NCBI GenBank assembly: GCA_037439945.1
Contig: JBBIVA010000016.1
Span: 1 to 38,348 of the forward strand
Direction of reading: 5' to 3'
DNA length: 38,348 nt
From: CALEUX01 sp037439945
Lineage (GTDB): Bacteria; Bacteroidota; Bacteroidia; Bacteroidales; Marinilabiliaceae
Shown piece after piece: positions 15,665 through 24,237 of this stretch (positions within the stretch are counted from its first letter, which is position 1; every line of letters begins with the position of its first letter). The translations under genes were made by a program, and so were the position numbers. The notes below the pieces were generated by a model. That model saw nothing but the letters and a program-made list of their open reading frames with translations, was not told the DNA's origin and ran no database searches.

Positions 15665-17668
15665 CTATATTTCAATCATTTTTAAAAATTCTTCCTCCGT
15701 AATTACCGGAACCGACATTTTTTTTGCTTTTTCGAGCTTTGCAGGTCCCATATTTTCACCTGCAAGCACATAACCTGTTTTTGATGATATTGATGAAACA
15801 TTTGTTCCGCCATGCAATTCAACAAGTTTTTTTATTTCATCACGGGATCGTGAAAATACGCCGCTTACAACAAATGTTATACCTTTAAATTTATCCGAAA
15901 CAGTTTTTGTTAGCTCAGGGTCCAACTCAAATTTAATCCCGTGTTTTCTTAAATCATCTATTAACTTAAGGTTTTCTGCATCATTAAGGAACTGACTAAT
16001 GCTTGATGCAATTTTTTCACCTATTTCATCTATTTCAAGAAGCTCCATTTCCGTGGCATTAATTAATCCATCAATGGATTTTGAAGCCTGGGCCAGCTTT
16101 TTTGCAACTGTTTCTCCCACAAACCTTATACCAAGAGCAAAGAGTACTCTTTGAAATGGTGCATTTTTGGAATTGTTGATGCTTTGAATAATTCTGGAAG
16201 CCGATTTTTCACCCAATCGTTCAAGATTTACCAACTCACCAACTGAAAGATTATATAAATCTGAAACCTTGTTTACAAGATTGTTATCGTAAAGTAAACC
16301 AACTGTTTCACTGCCCAGCCCATCAATATCCATGGCTTTTCTGCCTATAAAGTGTTCAATCCTTCCTTTTATTTGTGGTGGACAATTACTATTGTTGGGG
16401 CAATAATGTGCTGATTCACCATCAATACGGACCAGGGGGGTACCACAAGCAGGACAATTATCTATAAATTTAACAGGTTCACTGCAACTAATACGTTGGG
16501 AGCTATCCACTGCTGTAATTTTTGGAATAATTTCGCCACCTTTTTCAATAACAACCAAATCATTATAATGTAAGCCTAGTGAAGCAATTATATCGGCATT
16601 ATGTAGCGAAGCCCTTTTAACTGTTGTGCCAGCCAGATATACTGGTTGCAGGTTGGCTACCGGAGTAACCGCCCCGGTTCTTCCAATCTGAAAATCAACA
16701 GAAATCAGGCGTGTTTGAGCTTCCTCTGCCTTGAATTTATAAGCAATAGCCCATCTCGGTGATTTGGATGTAAACCCAAGTTTCTCTCTAAGTTTAAGGC
16801 TGTCAGCTTTTATAACAACACCATCAATATCAAAATCAAGATTATTTCTTGATTTATCCCATTTTTCAATAAAACTCCAGATTTCAATAAAGGAATCACA
16901 TTTAACAGTTTGCGGCGAGGTTTTTAAACCCCATTCTCCGGCTTTTTCAAGGTTTTTAAAATGGCTGTCTGATGGTAAATTTTCCCCTAAAAGATAGTAC
17001 AGATAACAATCCAATGGTCGTTTGGCAACCAATGAGCTGTTTTGCAGCTTAATTGAACCTGCAGCAGCATTCCTGGGATTGGCAAATAGCTCTTCACCTG
17101 CCTCGGCTCTTTCGCGGTTCATTTCTTCAAATCCTTTATGGGTAATGAATATTTCGCCCCTGATTTCAAAACGGGCAGGGTAATCACCTGAAAGTACCAA
17201 AGGAATTGTTTTGATTGTCCTTATATTCTGAGTTACATCATCACCCTTTTCTCCATCACCTCTTGTTATTCCGCTTATAAGTTTACCATTTTCATAAATC
17301 AGTGAAATTGCAGTACCGTCAAATTTTAATTCACAAACATAGGAAACCTGCTGTCCGGCCAGCTTCTCAACTCTGTTGTAAAAATCCCTTAGTTCACCTT
17401 CAGAGTATGTGTTACCCAAAGATAACATGGGATAGGCATGCGGAATTTGGGTAAACTCGATATTTAAGTCGCTTCCAACTTTTACCGAGGGGCTGTTAGG
17501 ATCAAATAATTCTGGATTATCACTCTCAAGTTTAATTAACTCATCCATTAATTTATCATATTCCTTATCAGCAATAACAGGATGGTTTTGAATATAGTAT
17601 TGGTGGTTATGGTAATGTAATTGATTCCTTAATTCCTGAATTCTTTTTTTTGTGGTAGTAATATTCAT
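15665..17668 (-). CDS. ligA: NAD-dependent DNA ligase LigA
   Basis: LigA seals nicks during replication and repair using NAD+. The 667-residue protein is full length with the standard domains. The Ia NAD-binding segment is followed by the adenylation domain with nucleophile K115 in CELKFDGTA. Next come the OB fold (about 320-400), a four-cysteine zinc finger (CPAC..YCPNNSNCP, about 410-435), helix-hairpin-helix repeats (about 440-580) and a C-terminal BRCT domain (about 590-667, GITFVVSGVFSRSRDEI). It heads a likely operon with the DUF6913 gene. Confidence 0.96.
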   Translation of the reverse strand: MNITTTKKRIQELRNQLHYHNHQYYIQNHPVIADKEYDKLMDELIKLESDNPELFDPNSPSVKVGSDLNIEFTQIPHAYPMLSLGNTYSEGELRDFYNRVEKLAGQQVSYVCELKFDGTAISLIYENGKLISGITRGDGEKGDDVTQNIRTIKTIPLVLSGDYPARFEIRGEIFITHKGFEEMNRERAEAGEELFANPRNAAAGSIKLQNSSLVAKRPLDCYLYYLLGENLPSDSHFKNLEKAGEWGLKTSPQTVKCDSFIEIWSFIEKWDKSRNNLDFDIDGVVIKADSLKLREKLGFTSKSPRWAIAYKFKAEEAQTRLISVDFQIGRTGAVTPVANLQPVYLAGTTVKRASLHNADIIASLGLHYNDLVVIEKGGEIIPKITAVDSSQRISCSEPVKFIDNCPACGTPLVRIDGESAHYCPNNSNCPPQIKGRIEHFIGRKAMDIDGLGSETVGLLYDNNLVNKVSDLYNLSVGELVNLERLGEKSASRIIQSINNSKNAPFQRVLFALGIRFVGETVAKKLAQASKSIDGLINATEMELLEIDEIGEKIASSISQFLNDAENLKLIDDLRKHGIKFELDPELTKTVSDKFKGITFVVSGVFSRSRDEIKKLVELHGGTNVSSISSKTGYVLAGENMGPAKLEKAKKMSVPVITEEEFLKMIEI

Positions 17669-17908
17669 GAAAAATAGATTGGGTTATTAAATGCAAAAAT
17701 ACAAATTTTAAACCCAAATATGTCAATGGGTAATTTTTAGTAAGAAATTCAGGATTATAAAAAAAAGTTTTAATTGGTAATTTTACATGATAGCTTTTTT
17801 TAAGGCTACAGTTGAAATAACCTGTTTTTGAATTAATCTGATAAATTTAAACCCTTAATGTAATATCTATTTCACTTACTGTAAGTTAGCTTGCCAAACT
17901 ACGATAAT

Positions 17909-18178
17909 CTATCCATCATCACCATTTTTATCAACTTTTTCTTTTTTATAATGAAAAATACTTTCAATCCAGGTTCTGAAATTACCGGCAAATGGCTTTA
18001 CCAATTCAGAAAAAATAAGTGGTAATATTCTTAACGGATTTAGTAACAAACCTAATTCTGTTATGCGCAGGTCAATTTTACGTTTTGATAATTTCACGTT
18101 ATAATAAACGCGCATTTTTTCGGCTTCAAGGGTTTTAAAAGAATCAATATGTGAAAATGAACTATTTTTTGTCTTCAT
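17909..18178 (-). CDS. Small basic protein, third gene of a YtxH/holin-like set
   Basis: I do not recognise this 89-residue protein. It is rich in Lys and Arg at both ends and has one moderately hydrophobic stretch (about 43-65, ELGLLLNPLRILPLIFSEL), compatible with a peripheral or single-span membrane association. The frame opens with a TTG at 18187, but the ATG at 18178 is a better start and overlaps the upstream holin-like gene by 17 bases, implying translational coupling. Position and character recall YqjK, the third member of the enterobacterial yqjD-yqjE-yqjK set, but I see no sequence match. It ends in a poly-charged KKEKVDKNGDDG tail. Confidence 0.6.
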   Translation of the reverse strand: MKTKNSSFSHIDSFKTLEAEKMRVYYNVKLSKRKIDLRITELGLLLNPLRILPLIFSELVKPFAGNFRTWIESIFHYKKEKVDKNGDDG

Positions 18179-18536
18179 TGCTATCAAAATTTGGGAATAA
18201 CAAATTAATATAAGCCTTAATTATTGGTTTGTCGACAATTTGTTTTCTCAACAAATAAAATATTAAAGCCCCAAAAATGTATAATAACGCAACCAATAAA
18301 AACCCAATTCCATTTGATGAGAAAATTGTTCCTAAGAAAAAGGCAAAAGCCAGTGAAACAAACATAATAGCAAAAAACAGAAGATAAAGTACTCCAAGTT
18401 TAACCGCAAATCCGGCACTAAATTTTGATAATGTTTCTACAACATGAAGTTTTGTAAGATTTAAACGGTTTTCTAAATACTCTTGAAACTCCTCATTCAT
18501 TTCAATTAAATTGTTTTTTACTTCATCGTGGATCAT
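18162..18536 (-). CDS. Holin-like membrane protein, YqjE / PF07332 type
   Basis: This 124-residue inner-membrane protein resembles the Phage_holin_3_6 (DUF1469, YqjE) family. An amphipathic N-terminal helix (residues 1-45, with EFQEYLENRLNLTKLHVVE) is followed by two membrane spans (about 47-73 and 76-97) and a short charged tail. Despite the family name, relatives are ordinary chromosomal proteins and nothing phage-like surrounds it. Function is unknown; it may be a membrane partner of the YtxH protein encoded upstream. The spacer to that gene is 449 bases and contains repeat A. Confidence 0.75.
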   Translation of the reverse strand: MIHDEVKNNLIEMNEEFQEYLENRLNLTKLHVVETLSKFSAGFAVKLGVLYLLFFAIMFVSLAFAFFLGTIFSSNGIGFLLVALLYIFGALIFYLLRKQIVDKPIIKAYINLLFPNFDSNEDKK

Positions 18537-18628
18537 ATTATTTATTATTAAAATTATAAAACCTTGAATTTAACCCAAATTTGTCTTTAGCCATTTTTTT
18601 TAATGACCGTCATTAGAAATTAATAATG

Positions 18629-18804
18629 TTAAGTTATTGATTACATGCCTTCTATTTTGACAAATCGCTAAAGAAAAACTAAAAATTTGTAATCAGAAAT
18701 GCTTACAAATTAAGTTTTTCTAAAGCAGCCTGTACCGACTATTCGGTAGGGTTAATCCCGGCTAAGTCATTAGTTCATTGCCTTTCTATTGACTAATCCG
18801 GGTT
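18629..18804 (+). repeat. Repeat family A, copy 2 (176 bp)
   Basis: It aligns end to end with 1-176 with 6 substitutions and no gap. Here AATTTGTAA (18684-18692) pairs perfectly with TTACAAATT (18703-18711), a stem that carries one mismatch in copy 1, while TGATTACA (18638-18645) can instead pair with TGTAATCA (18688-18695); the two pairings overlap and exclude each other. The TACCGA/TCGGTA hairpin is unchanged. It fills much of the 449-base gap (18537-18985) between the YtxH and holin-like genes; the rest of that gap shows no gene. Confidence 0.85.
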
Positions 18805-18985
18805 TAAAATTTGAAATAATAAATCCAGATTGCTGCTGTTTTAGTTATAATTTAATGTTAACAATCCGGTTAAGAAACGGTTTAACAATATAATATCCTT
18901 CTAATTAATAGACCTTGGGTTATATTTTATTGTCAACCTGAAAATGTTTTTTTGAACTGCTAATAAAAATCAGCCAATTGTTTAA

Positions 18986-19279
18986 TTATTGCCTGGAGTC
19001 TGCTGTTTTGGCCTGGTTGGGATTTTTGTACTCCTTAACAAGTTGTTCGATCCTTGCCTCGATTTCCTGAATTTTGCGTTTAATATCATCCTTTAATTCT
19101 CCGCCTTTTTCTTTTAACTTTTCTCGCATTTTAACCAATTCTCCCTCAAGCTCCTGAATTTTTTCTTTAATCTGCCTACGGGTATCTTCCCCTTTTTGAG
19201 GGGCATACAATAATGCTAATGCTGCACCTATGGCTGCTCCTGCCAGCAATCCTCCTATAAAATAACCTGCGTTTTTCAT
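18986..19279 (-). CDS. YtxH domain-containing membrane protein
   Basis: This 97-residue protein has one N-terminal glycine/alanine-rich membrane span (about 5-25, GYFIGGLLAGAAIGAALALLYAP) followed by the YtxH signature APQKGEDTRRQI and then a continuous charged coiled-coil helix to about residue 86. The family is associated with general stress in Firmicutes and is widespread in Bacteroidetes; the biochemical function is unknown. The layout of a membrane anchor plus soluble helix recalls the ElaB/YqjD ribosome-associated proteins. It is the likely first gene of the set continuing with the holin-like and small basic proteins. Confidence 0.82.
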   Translation of the reverse strand: MKNAGYFIGGLLAGAAIGAALALLYAPQKGEDTRRQIKEKIQELEGELVKMREKLKEKGGELKDDIKRKIQEIEARIEQLVKEYKNPNQAKTADSRQ

Positions 19280-19685
19280 ATAATTAAGTTTTAATTAGTG
19301 AACCAATATGAATAAATAAAGCAAAAATTTTGTAGAAAGTCAATTGTTATTGTTAAAATGAAACAGGTTGATTAGCTCTAAACCTTATCATTTATAGATG
19401 TTTAACATTTCCAGATTAATCACTGCCGATTTAATTTAATAAAGTCCATTCTGACAAATAAATACAAATCAATTAAGCCCATAAGCTATTGTAAAATTTA
19501 ATGCATAACCAATTTTATAATTATTACGTTGTTGTTTAAAGCGGAATTATTAAACGCTTTTAAACATTAATTATAAGTGATAAAATGGGATAATATGTTT
19601 TAAAAATATACTTAACATGTTTAAAGATGTTTTTTTAGTCATTTTTTTAAAAAATGTATCTTTACCGTAGCAATATTTAGAAATT
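19280..19685. other. Divergent intergenic region before the RelA/SpoT gene
   Basis: This 406-base AT-rich spacer lies between the YtxH gene (minus) and the RelA/SpoT gene (plus). GTTTAAAGCG (19534-19543) pairs with CGCTTTTAAAC (19555-19565) with one bulged base. TATCTTTA at 19657-19664 is one base off the TAnnTTTG -7 consensus and sits 21 bases before the ATG, so it may be the promoter. No gene is seen. Confidence 0.4.
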
Positions 19686-21911
19686 ATGGTTGGTTCAATT
19701 CAAACAATACAGGGAGAGGAAAGAAGACAAATCCTTGAATCTTACAGAAATCTGTTAAGGGCAAGTAAATTTTTGCTTAAAAAGGAAGATATCAAACAAA
19801 TAAGACAAGCCATAGAATTATCAATTGCCCATATTGGTTTTGAAAAACGGCCGGGTGGTTTGTTATCAGTAATTCATTCGCTTGAACGAGGCCGAATTTC
19901 AGTTGAGGAAGTTGGACTAGGGAGAACATCTTTAATTTGTGCATTACTTTATGATACTGTACGAACTTCAGGAACTACCATTGATGAAATTAACACTATT
20001 TTTGGTCACCAGGTAGCAAATATAATGGATGGACTGGTTAAAGTTTTTGATTTATATCAGCGTAATACCTCCATTGAATCTGAGAACTTCAGAAAACTGT
20101 TATTAACATTTGCACAGGACGTCAGGGTTATTCTTATAATAATTGCCGACAGGTTATATACAATGCGTACCCTGGATAACTATGATGAAGAGGGCCAAAA
20201 GAAAATTTCTTCCGAAGTTGCTTATTTATATGCCCCCATGGCCCACCGTTTAGGATTATACTCTGTTAAGTCTGAAATGGAAGATCTTGCGATGAAATTC
20301 ACTAACAGGGATATGTATAAGTTCATCGCTAAAAAATTGAATGAAACAAAACGGGCCAGGGATAAATATATTAAGGAGTTTATTGCCCCTTTGCAAATTG
20401 ACCTTGACCGCAGTAATCTGAAATTTGAGATAAAAGGCCGCACCAAAACAATTCATTCCATCTACAATAAAATGAAAAAGCAAGGTGTTGAATTTGAGCA
20501 GGTTTATGATTTGTTTGCCATCAGGGTAATTCTTGAAAGTTCATTGGAAAATGAAAAAGCCGATTGCTGGAAGGTTTATTCCATAGTAGCCGATAAGTAC
20601 CAACCAAATCCAAGCCGTATGAGAGACTGGCTTTCGGTGCCCAAAAGTAATGGTTATGAGTCACTGCATTCAACTGTTTTGGGACCCGAAGGTAAATGGG
20701 TTGAAGTTCAGATCAGGACCAAGCGTATGGATGAAATTGCTGAACGGGGTTTGGCCGCACACTGGAAATATAAAGGAGTTAAGGGGGAACACGGTATGGA
20801 ATCATGGTTGACCAATATACGTGAAATACTTGAAAACCCTGAAGTTAATGCGGTTGATTTTATTGACGACTTTAAGTTAAATTTATATGATGAAGAGGTT
20901 TTTATTTTTACCCCTAAAGGCGACCTGAAACGACTTCCTAAAGGTGCCACTGTGTTGGATTTTGCATTTGACATTCATTCTGAAGTTGGGAAAAAATGTG
21001 TAGGGGCCCGGGTAAATCAGAAAAATGTGCAAATAAAATATGTATTGCGAAATGGCGACCAGGTTGAAATTATTACAGGGGCAAACCAGGAACCAAAGCA
21101 GGATTGGTTAAATATTGTTGCAACATCAAGGGCTAAAACCAAGCTTAAACAAGCATTAAGAGAAATCCAGTACAAGGAATCTGAAATTGGCAGAGAGATA
21201 CTTGTAAGGCGATTAAAAAACTGGAAATTAGAGCTTAACGACCAGTTAACCGGATTATTGGTTAAACATTTTAAATATAAGTCGGTTCATGACTTCTTTA
21301 GAGATATTGCCGTAGAAAAACTTGATGTTGTGGCAATTAAAGAGTATCTGATTTTTTTAAATAAAAAAGAACATGAAAAGGATTATCCTGAGCCGCAATC
21401 TATACGCAGTGCCGAAAATTACTTTACAACCCCGGCCGAGGAGGATTTAAAGGGCGGGGATGTTTTACAAATTGATAAAAATCTTACAAATGTGGATTAT
21501 AAACTTGCAAAATGTTGTAATCCAATCTTTGGAGATGAAATTTATGGATTTGTATCAGTTTCAGGTGGTATTAGAATTCATCGTGAAAACTGCCCCAATG
21601 CCGGGGCTATGCGTACCAAATACGGCTACAGAATTGTAAAGGCAAGGTGGACCGGTGAAGAGGGTGGTAGTTACCTTACCGCTATAAAGGTGATTGGTGA
21701 AGATGATATTGGTATTGTGAGCAACATTTCACAAATAATATCCAAGGAGTTAAACGTAAAAGTTCGTTCCATTTCAGTAAACAGTAAAGAAGGTTTTTTT
21801 GAAGGAACAGTTGCGGTATTTGTAAATAACAAACATATATTGAACACATTAATAAAACGGATTAAAGGTATTAAAGGAGTATTTTCGGTTTCACGGATTG
21901 ACTCAATATAA
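19686..21911 (+). CDS. relA: RelA/SpoT homologue with degenerate hydrolase site, probable (p)ppGpp synthetase
   Basis: This is a long RSH enzyme, 741 residues, making the alarmone (p)ppGpp during starvation. The order is an HD hydrolase-type domain (about 20-190), a synthetase (about 215-360), TGS (about 400-462), a zinc-finger/CC region (KCCNPIFGDE) and C-terminal ACT (about 665-741). Synthetase residues look intact: GRTKTIHSIYNKM at 250-262, YDLFAIRV at 273-280, and NGYESLHSTV followed by the catalytic-site E339 of VEVQIRT. The hydrolase site is altered: the HDxxED signature reads YDTVRT (89-94), and ADRLHN reads ADRLYT (154-159), although H64 and D155 remain. It is therefore probably synthetase-only. 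Bacteroidetes usually carry a second RSH able to degrade (p)ppGpp, which is not in this window. Confidence 0.9.
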   Translation: MVGSIQTIQGEERRQILESYRNLLRASKFLLKKEDIKQIRQAIELSIAHIGFEKRPGGLLSVIHSLERGRISVEEVGLGRTSLICALLYDTVRTSGTTIDEINTIFGHQVANIMDGLVKVFDLYQRNTSIESENFRKLLLTFAQDVRVILIIIADRLYTMRTLDNYDEEGQKKISSEVAYLYAPMAHRLGLYSVKSEMEDLAMKFTNRDMYKFIAKKLNETKRARDKYIKEFIAPLQIDLDRSNLKFEIKGRTKTIHSIYNKMKKQGVEFEQVYDLFAIRVILESSLENEKADCWKVYSIVADKYQPNPSRMRDWLSVPKSNGYESLHSTVLGPEGKWVEVQIRTKRMDEIAERGLAAHWKYKGVKGEHGMESWLTNIREILENPEVNAVDFIDDFKLNLYDEEVFIFTPKGDLKRLPKGATVLDFAFDIHSEVGKKCVGARVNQKNVQIKYVLRNGDQVEIITGANQEPKQDWLNIVATSRAKTKLKQALREIQYKESEIGREILVRRLKNWKLELNDQLTGLLVKHFKYKSVHDFFRDIAVEKLDVVAIKEYLIFLNKKEHEKDYPEPQSIRSAENYFTTPAEEDLKGGDVLQIDKNLTNVDYKLAKCCNPIFGDEIYGFVSVSGGIRIHRENCPNAGAMRTKYGYRIVKARWTGEEGGSYLTAIKVIGEDDIGIVSNISQIISKELNVKVRSISVNSKEGFFEGTVAVFVNNKHILNTLIKRIKGIKGVFSVSRIDSI

Positions 21912-21981
21912 TCTGTTTAATTGTTTTTACCAGTGATTTTTTGTACTTTAAAGGTTGTGTAAAAACTAATTTTAAAGCGCC

Positions 21982-23100
21982 ATGGAAGAAAAAATTGTGA
22001 CATTAGCAACCCATTCCTACCAACATGCACAAGTTCTTCATAATCTGCTTGCTGCTGAAGGAATTAAATGTTTTTTACAAAATGTCAACCTCATTCAAGG
22101 CGCAGTTTCAACAGGCGTTAAAGTAAGGATAAATGAAAAGGATTTGCCCAAAGCTATGAAAGTGCTTGAGAAAATCGAATTAATGCCCATGGGGCAAATC
22201 ACTGAAAAGAAAATTGGACGACCCGTAAAACCAAAAATACTGTTGCCTGTTGATTTTAGTGACTATTCAGAAAAAGCAAGTGAAATGGCCCTGGATTGGG
22301 CTATTCGGTTACAGGCCGAAATAATGGTTTTACATGTATTTTTTAATCCTGTTATTAACACCCTGCCATTCTCAGAAGCATATGTTTACGATAGCAGCCT
22401 GGATGAGCTTGTAGTGGATATTGAAGCCCAGGCTGAAGAAAACATGAAGATTTTTCTTGATAATTTTAAAGTTAAAAAGAATAATGCCGGTGGGGATAAA
22501 ATTATTATTAAACATAAACTGGTTAGAGGGGTTGCTGAAGAAGAGATACTGAGGTTCAGCGATGATTACCAGCCATTGGCAATTATTATGGGAACCAGGG
22601 GAAAAGACCGCAAAGCAGCTGACCTTATAGGAAGTGTTACAGCCGAGGTTATTGAACTGGCCAGGGTCCCTGTATTGGCAGTACCCGAAGATTTTGAGTA
22701 TAAAGGATTGGAAAAAATTAAAAACATCCTATATGCTACAAATTTTGAAGAATCAGATTTTGTTGCACTTGATAAACTTGAAAAACTTGTAAAACCTTTA
22801 CATGTAAAAATATTTTTTGTACATGTTGGGCCCCATGAAGAAAGTAAATGGGATAAACTAAAGCTAAGAAGTTTACGGGGACATGTTGAGAAAAAGTTTC
22901 CGGAATCGGCCGTTGAGTGTGACTTAATTGAAAATGAAGATTTTTGGGTTGGACTTGAGGGTTTTATTCAAAAGAAAAAAATTGACATGATTTCGCTTAC
23001 AACTCGCCGGCGTAATATAATTGCACGTTTATTAAACCCAAGTATTGGGAAAAAAATGCTCTTTCATTCCAAGACCCCTATGTTGGTTTTTCATGCTTAA
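21982..23100 (+). CDS. DUF2007 domain fused to two universal stress protein domains
   Basis: This 372-residue protein has three parts. Residues 1-66 resemble DUF2007, a small putative signal-transducing domain (LATHSYQHAQVLHNLLAAEG, then VKVRINEKDLPKAMKVL). Residues about 75-240 form a USP domain with the ATP-binding signature G-2x-G-9x-G-S (MGTRGKDRKAADLIGS). Residues about 245-372 form a second USP-like domain in which that glycine signature is lost (LTTRRRNIIARLLNPSIG), so only the first is likely to bind nucleotide. There is no signal peptide, so it should be cytoplasmic. It follows the RSH gene by 70 bases on the same strand, consistent with a shared stress context. Confidence 0.82.
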   Translation: MEEKIVTLATHSYQHAQVLHNLLAAEGIKCFLQNVNLIQGAVSTGVKVRINEKDLPKAMKVLEKIELMPMGQITEKKIGRPVKPKILLPVDFSDYSEKASEMALDWAIRLQAEIMVLHVFFNPVINTLPFSEAYVYDSSLDELVVDIEAQAEENMKIFLDNFKVKKNNAGGDKIIIKHKLVRGVAEEEILRFSDDYQPLAIIMGTRGKDRKAADLIGSVTAEVIELARVPVLAVPEDFEYKGLEKIKNILYATNFEESDFVALDKLEKLVKPLHVKIFFVHVGPHEESKWDKLKLRSLRGHVEKKFPESAVECDLIENEDFWVGLEGFIQKKKIDMISLTTRRRNIIARLLNPSIGKKMLFHSKTPMLVFHA

Positions 23101-23129
23101 TTTTGTTTTAGTAAAAATTATTTGCTTTT

Positions 23130-24038
23130 ATGGGTAAATTGTGTAAATTATACAAAACAAACCTCTTAGGGCTAATTGTCTTCGCCTTTTCTGTAACCAT
23201 TTCCAATCATGTTCATGCGCAATCCGGTTACATTGTTTTTGGTAAGGTTTCGGTTACCCAGGGAACCGTTCAAGGGGTTGAAGCCCGGCTACAATCAAAT
23301 AATAATACAATTAATTTGCAGGTGAATGATAAAGGTGATTTTAAAAGCAATCTGCAATGGAACCAAAATTATCTGTTTATTTTCAGCAAAAAAGGGTTTA
23401 TCGCAAAATCTATCCGGTTTTCAACTGAATTGCCCGGCAATGTTAATAAAAACACAATTGAACCCTACCAGTTGTTGGTTGAATTAACCCCCGTAATGGC
23501 AAATGTGGATACTGCATTTTTTGAAAATCCTGTTGGGTTTATAAGGTTTGATGCTCAAATAAATGATTTTGATTTTGACCGCGATTATTCTTTAAAGGTA
23601 AAATATTCAAATCCTGTTCAAAAGAAAACTTCCGGGAACGAAAAAAGTAACAACGTGGATACAAATCAGGTTAGGGTGAAGGACCATAAAACATCCAAAT
23701 CTAAAACCACTTCAGCAATTGTTGCAAATGATTTTAAACAAACTGATGATTTTACCACTTCTGAACCCTTTAAAAGGACCTGCACCCGTCCAAAAACACT
23801 TTATGCACCCGATTTCCCCCCCTTATTAGATGAATATCCGCAGGGGATTACGCGCGAAGAGTTTGCTGTTACCGGACGAAAAGTTACAAGGGTTGTTTTA
23901 TTTGAAAACAATTACATTAAAGTTTTACTTAAAGTAAAACATGACTGGGGCAGTACTTTTTATTTTATTAATGAAGCCCCTGATTATTACAGGGGAATAT
24001 CAAGGGAAACCTTTATTAAACTTGCCGGCGCAGATTGA
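23130..24038 (+). CDS. Secreted or periplasmic protein of unknown function
   Basis: This 302-residue protein is exported by a signal peptide ending near residue 31 (SNHVHA|Q). Residues about 35-105 look like a carboxypeptidase-regulatory / CNA-B type beta-sandwich (GKVSVTQGTVQGVEARLQ then GDFKSNLQWNQNYLFIFSKKGFIAKSI), a motif frequent in Bacteroidetes envelope proteins. The middle (about 110-165) includes FENPVGFIRFDAQINDFDFD, a pattern seen in the same group. A low-complexity Lys/Ser/Thr stretch follows (about 175-210), then a C-terminal ~65-residue segment with REEFAVTGRKVTRVVLFENN. The gene starts 29 bases after the USP fusion and is probably co-transcribed. I cannot name a specific function. 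Confidence 0.65.
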   Translation: MGKLCKLYKTNLLGLIVFAFSVTISNHVHAQSGYIVFGKVSVTQGTVQGVEARLQSNNNTINLQVNDKGDFKSNLQWNQNYLFIFSKKGFIAKSIRFSTELPGNVNKNTIEPYQLLVELTPVMANVDTAFFENPVGFIRFDAQINDFDFDRDYSLKVKYSNPVQKKTSGNEKSNNVDTNQVRVKDHKTSKSKTTSAIVANDFKQTDDFTTSEPFKRTCTRPKTLYAPDFPPLLDEYPQGITREEFAVTGRKVTRVVLFENNYIKVLLKVKHDWGSTFYFINEAPDYYRGISRETFIKLAGAD

Positions 24039-24123
24039 TTACTTTTTGTATAATCACTCCTTTTATTTTATTTCCTATATTTGAAGCCAGGCATAGGTCT
24101 TAACTTTTTAATTAATTATTTTT

Positions 24124-24165
24124 ACCATGATTATTGTTTTTAAACAATAATCTTAATGGTTTTTA
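24124..24165 (+). terminator. Hairpin followed by a T-run after the secreted-protein gene
   Basis: GATTATTGTTT (24129-24139) pairs perfectly with AAACAATAATC (24142-24152), and outside a 3-base bulge ACCAT (24124-24128) pairs with ATGGT (24156-24160), followed by TTTT. It lies 86 bases past the stop at 24038 and 73 before the threonine aldolase ATG. The stem is AT-rich. It could end the upstream transcript or act as a leader structure, because TATATTTG at 24076-24083 is a possible -7 box upstream of it. Confidence 0.4.
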
Positions 24166-24237
24166 AGAAGAAAGGATTTCTCTGCCGGAACTAAAATGTA
24201 AAGTATCGGGTTTAAATTAATAATTATTTCATTTTAT

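Noticed and set aside
18162..18536. Holin-like gene as a sign of a prophage
   Set aside because: PF07332/YqjE relatives are common chromosomal genes, and no capsid, tail, integrase or lysin gene is nearby.
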